64,000 nt of DNA from Bretschneidera sinensis (taxonomy: Eukaryota > Streptophyta > Magnoliopsida > Brassicales > Akaniaceae): assembly GCA_023935145.1 (NCBI GenBank), contig CM043700.1, positions 27,129,001 to 27,193,000 of the forward strand, written 5' to 3'. How positions within the stretch are numbered: the first letter of the stretch is position 1; each line of letters begins with the position of its first letter. Shown here one piece after another: positions 32,626 through 43,537 of this stretch. Below the pieces are notes generated by a model. That model did not search any database and was not told the origin of the DNA. It worked only from the letters and a program-made list of their open reading frames with translations. The position numbers and the translations under genes are program-made.

Positions 32626-35600
32626 ATGGGCAGTGTAAAACGACAATTGGCAAAACTTTTTGAAGCATCGCTTAAAACAACTGTTCCTGATGAACCTGAT
32701 GTTGAGCCTTTAGTTGATGTCTGTGCTGGAAACTTTGGCGATTACCAGTGGTATGACATAAGTTTGCATAGTGAAAATGTATTAAATTGGTCTTCTTTTT
32801 GCATGGTATATTTGGATTTTATTATTTTTCTTTCATGTGCAGTAATAATGCCATGGGCCTCTGGACTAAAATAAAAGGAAAGGGCACTGGATTGAGGGGT
32901 CCTCCAGCAGTTGCACAGGTATTCATTGACATTTAGAATTCACTTGCTTGTAGATGATTGTGCTTTTGCTACCTACTTTGACTTGTTAGCTTTATCTAGT
33001 AATCATTGCTTTCTTTCGTTCTTCATTTTTTTGATAGGCCATCACGAGAAATCTCCCTGCATCTGAAATGATAGAATCGTGCTCTGTAGCAGGAGCTGGA
33101 TTTGTGAATGTTGTATTATCAAAGAATTGGATGGCTAAGGTTTTTTGCATTCTCGTAGACTTTGGTTACTTGTATGACTAGCTTTTTATTGATATTATTC
33201 AGCTTGGAAGTGTTTTACTTAATCACAATCCCTTAGATAACCTTATAGTATCACTTAACTGTTATAATCAATCTGCAGAACATTCAAAAAATGCTTATTG
33301 ATGGAATTGAAACATGGGCACCCACTCTTTCTGTCAAAAGGGCCGTGGTTGATTTTTCCTCACCGAACATTGCGAAAGAAATGCATGTTGGCCACTTAAG
33401 ATCTACTATTATTGGCGACACATTAGCCCGTATGCTTGAATTTTCAAAAGTTGAAGTTCTTCGGCGAAACCATGTTGGTGATTGGGGGACGCAGGTAGGT
33501 TCTTTTATCTTCTTTAAATCTTTTTCTTTTTACCAGATTTCCCAATCTCTCGCGTGATGGTCAATGGTAAATTAATATTTCTCTTTGAAGTTTCGTCTGT
33601 AACATTTAAGGCTTAATTTCGTCTCTAATATTTAAGACTTAAAGTCCAACATATTTATACTGGGAAACAGGGGCGGTGCCAGGTACAAGAATGGGAGTTC
33701 ATGCCCCCCCCCCCCCCCCCCCAGAAAAAAAAAAAAACCTTTATATACATGGTACAGACTTTTCAGTGCAATTACCAAAGCTGCCCCTCAATTTTCCCCG
33801 AATTGACATTCTTGGCTCCGCCCCTACTAGGGAAGCAACATTTGTGTGCTGTTCTCTAATGTTGTACAGTTGTCTGAGTTTCTCTGCTAGTCTGTATTAT
33901 ATGGGTTATCTATATGAGATCCCAGTTGGTTGGTACTGGTCTTTGTGTTTTGCCATTTGGTATGCTGATTGAATTCCTCTTTGAAATCCCAGTTGGTTGG
34001 TGTTTTGTTTATGAATACTCACTATGCTATTAATGAAGTTTAGGTGCTTACTTCTGAAGCAGAAGGTGTCTATATATTGAAATTCCTCCCTTCCCCCACC
34101 AGCACTGGCTAATATAAAGTTCTGTTTTGGTGTTTTGCAGTTCGGTATGCTGATTGAATTTCTATTTGAAAAATTCCCAAACTCCGAAGATGCTAATGAA
34201 ACAGCCATCGGAGATCTACAGGTAAGTAGAAGTTAGTAAATTTATTTGGATCTTGAAGCTTCAGAAGTTCTACTTGAAATAAAAGAAGAAATTTATTAAA
34301 ATAGAGAAAGAGAGTATAAAGTTGGATGAAAGGAGTAAGAGATTATATGAGAATGCCCCCCTCCCCAAAAAAAATCTCTTTGCATATTATTGAAAGAGAC
34401 CTTTATATACATCTGAAGCTAAAGGCCAAAGGGAGGAAAGAAGAGCAACCCTATCCCAAAGTAGATAAAATCCATACCTTCCAAACCACCCAAAGAGTGG
34501 CAAACCAGGCACATTGCCGTAAAAGCTTTCGTTTCTTACCCCTTCCAAAACCTCGAAACCGATTTTCGTAAAATCCTCTACTTTTGGTGGACAAACCCAT
34601 CACTCAGCAAAAATTCCAAACAAATCCAAAGTTGCCTTGTTACTTAACAATGAAGAAGGATATGGCTATTTGCCTCATTAGACGACTTACAAATTAGACC
34701 AATGTCTGGACTGAGTTCTTGTTAGGCCTTCTCATGTACAAGTCATTAGCATTAATTCTGTTCAGAATAGAAGCTCTTCTTTAATCATTTCATATGGGCT
34801 AAATGGACCAAAATGTAGCACTTCACATACAATTACAGACCATTAGAGTAGTTTACTAACTAGTAAATCGAAGATAAAACCCTGCTTTTAATACATGATA
34901 GTGTAGTTGACCATATAAGTGTATGAAATGATATGTCAATCTCATTTCTGGAGGTATGAATTGTTATTTTTAATTGAGCACCCAACTCAGGTTGTCAGCA
35001 TTATCATATTTGAATAAAGCCTATTTTTGAATGGGCAGTGGCTCTTGTTGTTTTATGCTCTCTTTTATAAAAAATGTTGTTTTATGCTCTCATTGTTAGT
35101 AAACTATATATAGAATGGATGAATCATCAGTATTCAACTTATCAAAAAGAATCATCAGTATTCTGCCTTCCATTGTTGCAATGTGTTTTTTTGGTTATAA
35201 AATATATATTTCTTTTAAAAACTATTTAATCTCTTTTTAATGTTCTTTGTCCCTTGCCCATCCCTGTGGAGTGTAAATTGAAGTTTAGCTCTTAATAGAG
35301 TACCAAGAATTCCCTCCTCCTTACTATAATGATGTATTTTGTGATTATTGTTACTCCAATTTATTTATATGCTTTGCTGGGCACTAAATGCCACAATTTT
35401 ATTTTATTTTTTAAAAAAAAGCAATTTTCATATGATAAGTAATGATTGTTGTAATTCTAACTTGGGAGATGCTCTCATAGGCATTCTATAAAGCATCAAA
35501 AAGGAAATTTGATGAAGATCCTGCTTTTAAGGAGAAGGCACAACAGGCTGTGGTTCTTCTTCAGGTAAATAATTGACCTTCTTAGCTCATGGACTTGTAA

Positions 35601-38600
35601 GGTTCATATTCGCTTCTCTGTTTGTGCAATATCTTAGTGATGCATGAGTTTTTGGTTCGCATTGTGTCTTTTTTTATAAGAGGTCGCATTGTGTCTTAAT
35701 TTCATTTGCACATCTGTTAACTTATTTGCAGGGTGGGGAAACCAAGTATCGGAGGGCGTGGGCACAGATCTGTGAAATCAGCCGGAATGAGTTTGATAAG
35801 GTCTACCAACACCTTGGAGTTCAGTTGGAAGAGAAGGTAAATTATTAGCCTTCCATTCGTTAGAATGATGGTGTGATCACCAATGTTGGTAACTTTTATG
35901 GGCACCTGCATTTAGAACTAGGGGAGCTTTTCCAATGAATCTCATTTTGCCCTAGAAAAATATTAATTTAATTTTTGTTTTTCATATTATTTCAATTATA
36001 AACATTGCATTTGCATGAGTCCTCTTTTCCCCCAATATCGCGAGAACATATTTTGGTTCTATTTATGTGGTCTTGTTAATTGTAATATTTATCCAAAACA
36101 TAAGTATAGATATTTTGATAACAGAACATTGGATATTTTACATTAAATCTATTTATACTACCAAAATCTCTTTTAAGTTCATACTATATTATTTAAGGAA
36201 AGATAAGTAAGATGGACAATTTCAATTTAACTTGTCACGACTCATAACAACTAGGGGAGCTTTTCCTTATAAAATAAAACAACTAAGGGAGCTTTTGCAA
36301 TGAATCTCATTTTGCCCTAGAAAAATATAAATTTAATTGTTGTTTTTCATATTATTTAAATTATAAACATTGCATTTGCATGAGTCCTCTTTTCCCCCAA
36401 TATCGTGAGAACATATTTTGGTTCTATTTATGTGGTCTTGTTAATTGTAATATATATCCAAAACATAAGTATGGATATTTTGATAACGGAACGTTGGATA
36501 TTTTACATTAAATCTATGTATAATACCAAAATCTCTTTTAAGTTCATTCTATATTATTTAAGGAAAGATAAGTAATCCATGAGTAGTTATGCGTTTTTCC
36601 TTGTTGACAGGGAGAAAGCTTTTACAATCCTTACATTCCCAAGGTTATAGATTTATTGAGTAATCAAGGATTAGTTGAAGAAAGCCAGGGTGCTCGTGTG
36701 ATCTTTATTGAAGGGATTAACATTCCTCTTATTGTTGTAAAGAGTGATGGTGGTTACAACTATGCTTCAACTGATCTGACTGCTCTTTGGTTAGTTCAGC
36801 CCCTCTTCATTTTTTAAATATAACTTGATTAATGTTGATTCTATCATCCTCTAGTAAATTGTTCATGCGTTTTGTTCGTACCTCTGTTTACTTTACCATC
36901 TTTACTTGCATAATTGTGCGAAGCATCTTAAAAGTTTTTATGTTGTCCAGGGAATCAAACTGAAATTAGGGAAACTGCAGAAACAAATTGACAAATCATT
37001 TTTTTCCCGTGTTTGTGTATGTAAACACTAGCTATTCTGTATAATGGATTTATATAGTTCTGTGTAGTTTATTTGGTGTTGATTGTTTTCTTTGCATGTT
37101 AATGAATTAGGATATTTCTACAACTATTTGCTACATGTTGGTGACTTCTGGTATCCTCGCGATTTTTTTACTAATGATATAATCAATGCCCTTTGTTGAT
37201 CAGAGTTGTGATTTATATATTTGAAATCCTTCACGTTTCTTTTTTACACTACTGGTGAATTGAATCCAAGATCACTCGCAACGGAGACCTTTACTCATCT
37301 TTTATATTATTTATGTTAATCTTAGTTTTGAATGTGTAGGTGGATATATGATAAGATAATTCTTAATGACAGTAATACTTGCAATATGTAGGTATCGCCT
37401 TAATGAAGAGAAAGCTGAGTGGATTATATATGTTACTGATGTCGGCCAGCAGCAGCACTTTGATATGTTTTTCAAAGTATGTATGCAGAGCGATACCCTG
37501 TATTATGTTGTGTCATGAAATTTGCTGTTATTGTTACTTTTTTCTATTTTAATTAGAATTATTTAAGTTTTCTTTATTTTTTTTAATGTGTCCACACTTT
37601 CTGTTTTTCAATTTCAGGCTGCCAAACGTGCAGGTTGGCTCCCGGCTGATAATAGTACCTACCCTAAAGCTAGCCATGTTGGTTTTGGTCTTGTTCTTGG
37701 AGAAGATGGAAAGCGCTTTCGGACTCGAAACACCGAAGTGGTCCGATTAGTTGATTTGCTTGATGAAGCCAAGACCCGCAGTAAAGTGGCACTTATCGAG
37801 CGTGGTATGTTATTGGATGATCCATCTTTTAGTTCTTACAAAAGTTGCTTGTCCTTTCTATCTTTCTTATATTTTGCAATCATTTGTGGAACAGTAACAG
37901 TGTTTCTGTTTAGAAAAACCATCATAGTGAAATTCGTAATTGTTTAACAGTGTTTTTCTTAAAAAAAAAATTATGGTCAGGTAAGGACAAAGTGTGGACT
38001 GAGGAGGAGCTCGAACAAACTGCTGAGGCAGTTGGTTATGGTGCTGTTAAGTAAGTAACTTATGCAGTTATGTGTTTTTTTGCTGATGATTCAAAAATAA
38101 ATCATCGTCATTGTTTTCCGTGAGGCGGAAGCTCTTCAAATTTTGCACCTTGTTGTGTCCACCTATGCTTTGAGGCGGTTCTGGGGCTTAAGGTTAATCT
38201 TAGTAAGAGTGATTTAATCCATGTTAAGAATATTAATGGCTGCTTTTTTGCACTTGTTAGGATGCAATGTTGAGTCTCTTTCTATTTCTTGGTTTCCCTC
38301 TTGGGGCTAAATTCAAAGACAAAAGTGTGTGGATCCCATTGTGGAAAGGTTTGAGAAATGAATAGCCGGGTGGATGAATCATTACCTCTCAAAAGGAAGA
38401 AGGTTTACCCTCATCAAAAGTTCTCTCTGGTTTCCTCATTTACTCTATGTGATGCAACCTGCAGGACAGCTAATAAAAAAGAGAAGCAGATTGAGAACGG
38501 GGAGAAACAGCAGAGAAGTAGGGAGATTAGACCGAGAGAAAATAGATCAGATAGAAGAGAGAGAGATAAGGAATAGAGATTAGAAAAGATAGGGTAAGGA

Positions 38601-41600
38601 AACAAAATATACCAAAATCCTTAATTCAATTCATAATTAAACTCCCTCAAAATCAACATAATAAGGTGCTTATATAGGCACCAAGCACACTAGGAAATCC
38701 TACTAATTAATAACATCCCTAACATAAAAGAAAATAAATCAAAAATAATAATTCCTAAATCAAAATCCCTAGCATAATAGGAAATAAATCAAAATATAAT
38801 AATTCGCAAATCAAAATCCCTCACATAATAGGAAATAAATCAAAACATAATTCACAAATATATCAGAAATTCTAAAATAGTAAATAATTATTTTCCCTTT
38901 CTGCATCCATTTACTTTATGTCTCTTTTTTCTATTCCTAGTTCAGTGGCTAATCGGTTGGAGAGTATTCCAAGATAAGTATCACTTGGTGAAATGAGGTG
39001 TGGTTAAACTACCGATGGAAAAAGGGGGTCTAGGCCTTAAATTCGTCACTTTATTCAATAAAGCTCTTCTTCGAAAATGGTTATGGAGATTTTTGGTGGA
39101 GAAGGATCTTTGGAGAAAGTGGTGGAGGCTATATTTGGGATGGAACTTAATGCGTGGATGTCTAAGGAGGGGAAGGGGGCTTATGGAGTGGGGGTGTGGA
39201 AATAGATTCACAAAAGGGTGGGAGGTTTTTCTAGAGGGGGGCTTAAGGAGTGAGGGTGTAGAAATGGATTCGCAAAGGGTGGGAGGTTTTTTGTCATTGG
39301 GTTTCCGTGATGGTCAAAAATGGTGGAGGAACTCGGCTTTGGTATGACACATGGTTTGGGTCACTCCTTTAAAAGGCCAATTTTCGGACGTCTTTGCTAT
39401 TTTGAGAGATAAAAATGATCTTTTAGTTCTTGCTTCTCCTTGTGCATCGGTGTGATCTCTTGGGATGTACCTTTTATCCTCAATTTCCATGATTTGTAGA
39501 TTGAGATGGTGGAAAGCTTTTTGGAGTTCTTCTATTGTTCTCGCATTGATGTGGCGATAGAGGATTTGGCTAGATGGAAGTCTAGCCCAGATAAAGGTTT
39601 GAGGTGAAATCTTTTTATGCGATTCTTTTTGATGGGACTCCTTTGGAAGGATCACCCAACTTTCCTTGGAAAGCAATTTGGTGTCCTTATGCCCCTAAAA
39701 CAAGTAGTTTTTTGTGCGGGGAGCCTCTTGAGAGAAGATTCTCACTATTGATAATCTACAAAGAAAGGGGAAAGTGTTTGTTAATAAGTATTACATTTGT
39801 AAAGATTGCATCGAGTACGTGCTTCAAATTGGAGTGTTCCTTGGTTAGAAGTTTGTGGGAGATGACTTATAGTGTTTTGGGAGTTTCTTGGGTGGTTGCG
39901 GCTCCGTGAAAGATGAAATGTGGGCTTGGAGTGGTTTACGTGCTTCTAGAGAGCTTAAGAAAGCTTACTCTTTGATTCCCCTCTCTATGTTTTAGCTTGT
40001 GTGGAATGAAAGGAATCAAAGAGCTTTTGATAGCGTAAAGAGACCCTATTTTTTGGTTTAAAGAAAATTTTTTGCGAATGCCGTAGATCTTTTAGATTTT
40101 GTTCTATCGTGTAGATAATCTTTGTTTTCAGGTTGCACCCTTTTAGTGCTTTTCATACAAATTTCACTTATAAAAAAATAAAAATCAACAACAAACATAA
40201 TAATAGCACCAACACAGGTAGTTTGCACCTGGGGAAATGTTACGAAGAGCGTACCAGTGGAAAAGTAGTCTATGTGTCCTAGTTGACGTTATTCTTCGGT
40301 TTGATGCGTCAATAAATTGGAGTGTAATATATTACATCTTCAGTTGCTTTTTTCCCCCTTCCATTGAACTAGATAGTGAAACCCGCATGAAATGTAAGAA
40401 GTAATGTTGTTGTCATGTTCTGTTAAAAAATGCTGTTTTGGATAAATAAATTTTTTTTGTTTCATGTTCATTATCTCTACGATAGGACAATAAATTTACA
40501 GCTGTACTGTGAAGTTATGATACTGTTGCTCACACATGGTTTAACTATTGTTGGTTGTGCTTTTCAAGCTTATGATACCTTCATATGCATTCTTTTTAGA
40601 AATGACTATTCTATTTTATTTACTATAACAGCATATGCTCTTTTTAAACGTGAGTATTGTGCACTTACTAATTAGGTTTTTGCTGTTGAAGTTAGTCTTA
40701 TGTGATTGAATGATTTATTTCCTCTTACATTATTGTTTCACAGGTATGAACAATTTTGTTTGAATTTTATTACCCTTATTGATATATGTTTTTCTTTCAT
40801 TTGTCTTGACAGGTATGCTGACCTGAAGAACAACAGATTGACTAATTACACATTTAATTTTGATCAGATGCTTAATGATAAGGTTGCCAACTCTTTGCTG
40901 GTTTTGGAGTGCAAAAGATTTGAATCTTATCATGCTTACCTTGTTTCACCCGATACTTCTTTAATGAACATATTATCGTTATACTGAGATTCTTTTTGGG
41001 ATAAATGATTACTGTGGTTCTACAATGGGTATTAACCACCCACCCCCCTCTCTCTAACAAAAGACTCCAACTTTAGAGATGGCTACCAAATCTTAAATAG
41101 TTGCTGTTGTTTTTTTTTATAAGTAAAATGCTATCTATAAGGCACCACAGAACTAGTTGTTAAAAAGGCTTGTCATTTATTCATCATCATCTCTCTTACT
41201 ACACTATTATGATCACTGCAGCTATTGCCACAGCCACCATTAGCCTGTTTCTTACCTTCATAATATTCTTGTGAGCAGGGAAATACTGCTGTTTATTTGC
41301 TTTATGCTCATGCTCGGATATGTTCAATCATCAGAAAATCTGGTAAAGACATAGAGGAGCTGAAGAAGGTAAATTCTCTTCGTAGTTGAAGCTGTAGTTT
41401 CCATGGACATGCATGTCCACATGCAGTTAGTTTTTTCTTCTTGGCATTAGATCTGCATGATATCAGTGGGCCAAATTTTGCTCAGAAGCTTTACTGTTTT
41501 GTAAATCCTTGATACCTGTATGCAGGTGTAACTTCAAATCATTATCGTCAGACCATTCTTTCAATGGAAGTGTTCCTTCATTTTTCTGCTTTGTAATCAA

Positions 41601-42546
41601 TTCATATTCTACACCCCACAATAAAAAGGAACAAGAAAAAGAAAAAGGAACACCCTGCCTTTTATTTCTTCCGAGCTTTGACCGGGACTAAATTTCACAA
41701 CCTTTTGCTCATTGTTAAATTGTGTGATTTGTTCTAGAAGCTGGGCATTTGATCCGAAAGTTACTTTGCTTATTAATCTACATGATTTAGCCCATACAGT
41801 ACTATTTACATGCTTCTAGCACTCGTGTTAATATAGAAAAAACATAGGTGTTGAGCTAGGCTGCAACCTCAGCCCTTCCTTTTTCCCTTCCTGCCCACCC
41901 AAAGGTAAAAAATAAAAAGTTGGAGGGTGGAGGCAGCTAGATACTGCTCGACAAGAACCAGAAGGGGACTGTAGTTTAACACAATTCTGAAGGAGGTTGA
42001 ATGTCTTTAATTGTTCTCTTTTATCTATCTGTTTCATATAGACGGGAACATTAGTATTGGATCATGCGGATGAGCGCGCACTGGGGCTTCATTTGCTGCA
42101 ATTTCCTGAGGTAGTACATGCATTTAAAAGAACTATTTCTCTCTTGCTTCTTAAACTTTGCTTGACTCGGAAGTAACGTGTTTACAATTGATGTACTCTC
42201 TTTTTAGATTGTTGAGGAGGCCTGCACCAATCTACTGCCAAATAAGTTGTGTGAATACCTCTATAACTTATCGGAAAACTTCACCAAATTTTATTCTAAT
42301 TGCCAGGTGCGGTGTAATAAATATTGTCAGATCTTGTGGTTTATGATACTAAAATTTTTGGTATTGAATTTTAAATCTGTTTAATCAAGTATTTTTCTAT
42401 CTGATTTATCTTTTGTACATTGTAAAATTTGGTAGGTTGTTGGGTCAGCAGAAGAAACAAGTAGGCTCTTGCTATGCGAAGCAACAGCTACTGTTATGAG
42501 GAAATGCTTTCACCTTCTTGGAATTTCACCTGTTTACAAGATATGA
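32626..42546 (+). CDS. Arginyl-tRNA synthetase, cytosolic type, 16 coding exons
   Basis: Class I synthetase that charges tRNA-Arg for translation. Coding exons: 32626-32750, 32843-32918, 33038-33139, 33279-33494, 34141-34221, 35481-35564, 35732-35836, 36611-36789, 37392-37476, 37618-37804, 37981-38050, 40813-40882, 41279-41368, 42042-42110, 42208-42306, 42436-42546. All have GT-AG borders and consistent phase, giving 1749 nt and 582 aa, close to plant cytosolic ArgRS (about 590). The N-terminal Arg_S domain is followed by the HIGH-type motif HVGH (residues 137-140), [16 protein letters not shown] and [20 protein letters not shown] (380-388) stands at the KMSKS position, as is usual in eukaryotic ArgRS. 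The DALR anticodon-binding domain begins near 438. The start is the first ATG after an in-frame stop; no organelle transit peptide is encoded from it. The gene looks intact. Confidence 0.96.
33669..33832. mobile_element. Short hAT-like MITE in ArgRS intron
   Basis: The left end AGGGGCGGTGCCAGG and the reverse complement of the right end AGGGGCGGAGCCAA form an imperfect terminal inverted repeat. The flanks ACTGGGAA (left) and ACTAGGGAA (right) could be a decayed 8-bp duplication. The interior carries a run of 19 C (33704-33722) followed by 13 A. The hAT assignment rests on the end sequence and duplication length. Confidence 0.55.
35916..36575 (+). repeat. 295-bp direct duplication in ArgRS intron
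   Basis: 35916-36210 recurs at 36281-36575 (offset 365) with only scattered substitutions. Shared landmarks are GAATCTCATTTTGCCCTAG, CATTTGCATGAGTCCTCTTTT and AAGGAAAGATAAGTAA. A further partial copy of the start (AACTAGGGGAGCTTTT) sits at about 36249 in the 70-base spacer. It lies between the exons ending at 35836 and starting at 36611 and does not touch the splice sites. Confidence 0.92.
38115..40187 (+). mobile_element. LINE relic inside ArgRS intron
   Basis: Same strand as the host gene. It encodes the C-terminal part of a plant LINE ORF2: [19 protein letters not shown] near 38170-38230, [13 protein letters not shown] near 38300, then (after an interrupting insertion) [28 protein letters not shown] near 39000-39060, and a zinc-binding end near 39780-39900 with [20 protein letters not shown]. 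It ends in an A-rich tail near 40170-40187. Stops and frame changes are frequent, and a segment at about 39168-39292 is tandemly duplicated. It is 5'-truncated and inactive, and accounts for most of the 2.76-kb intron. Confidence 0.88.
38451..38907. mobile_element. Insertion nested within the LINE
   Basis: The LINE reading is interrupted here and resumes in register afterwards. The insertion is flanked by CATTTACTCTATGT (38437-38450) and CATTTACTTTATGT (38908-38921), a 14-base near-identical pair consistent with a target-site duplication. Its interior is A-rich with about three copies of a roughly 50-base unit containing AATAGGAAATAAATCAAAA. The class is unclear: the 14-bp duplication favours a retroposon; TG...CA-like ends (TGATGCA, TGCATCCA) would suggest a solo LTR instead. 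Confidence 0.65.
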
Positions 42547-42871
42547 CGATGTAGAATAGTACAATTTTATAACCCATGATTAAAGGGTTATAAATATATG
42601 TTTTGCTTCAAGGTGTAAAATTTTGTACGCAGTATGTATCAATTGGATTTTTTGGTGGAAACGGTTAGCCATGTGCAAACAAGAAAAGAGAAGATTTCCA
42701 GATTATGTTGTTTCCTTCAATTAGTCTTAAAGCTACGGTTGCTTCATTGTATGGATTTGCTTGTCTTAATTATAGTTACATCAGTCGGTCCCCTGGATGG
42801 TAGTAGTTATAGGAGCAATGGCTCCGAAATGGAAATGCTGGATGCCTGTCTACAATGATAACGACTCTTAC
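42547..42871 (+). other. 3' flank of arginyl-tRNA synthetase
   Basis: Region directly downstream of the stop codon, expected to contain the 3' untranslated region. No clear polyadenylation signal, gene or element was pinned down. Confidence 0.4.
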
Positions 42872-43537
42872 TAGGGATGTGAAAAGACCTTCACCGGGAG
42901 TCGGACTCCTTGGCGTAACCTAGCTGTTTTTAATGTGATTTTATCCTTGTGGGAATTGAGACGATAGCAATCTTTGATAGATTCGGAGACGGGATGGGAA
43001 TTGCATTTTTTGACGTTTAATTTATTGAACCTGTTTATTAATTAACGTTATGTTATATTTTTTGTTTATGAATATATTAATCTAATAATAGCATTTCAAT
43101 ACACATGTATTGATCTGTTTATTACGTGGAGACTGGAGTTAAAAATGAGAGTGAAAAATAGTGTAGAAGTTAGGCTAAGATGGGATATCGAGAAGAAAAA
43201 AATGCGAGAAAAAAATGTGTTTAATTATATATTTAATCCTATTCGGAAAGGTGGATATCAAATGAGTTTTTTTGATAGATATTTATTATTTATGTAAGTG
43301 CAGTTGATTTTTTTTTTAAATTACATTGGGTTATATTATTTGTTTATAAATATTTTTATTAATTTTTGAGTGTATTTTATTTTTTTTTTTTAAAATTTGA
43401 ATTAACAGATAATTTTTGCATTTTTTCATAGGGAATTCTTGTTCTCATTTTATAAACGAGGACACAGAGAAATTTAACTCCCTAAAAATCTTGGTTGAGA
43501 ATGGGAATGACCCCTGCTCACCCCATTTTCATCCCTG
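42872..43537. mobile_element. Non-autonomous hAT-like element
   Basis: The left end TAGGGATGTGAAAA (42872) matches the reverse complement of the right end CAGGGATGAAAATGGG (ending 43537). The flanks ACTCTTAC and ACCCTTAT could be an imperfect 8-bp duplication, as in hAT elements. No coding sequence is present in the 666 bp. Confidence 0.6.

Noticed and set aside
33676..33972. Open frame in ArgRS intron over the poly-C run
   Set aside because: It depends on translating the 19-C and 13-A homopolymers within a MITE and lies in a well-supported intron.
34270..34600. Antisense LINE C-terminal fragment in ArgRS intron
   Set aside because: A weak resemblance ([12 protein letters not shown] on the minus strand) without any further domain; too little to annotate.
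38000..39350. Separate protein-coding gene in ArgRS intron
   Set aside because: The reading matches LINE ORF2 blocks in order, with stops and an insertion; it is a transposon relic.
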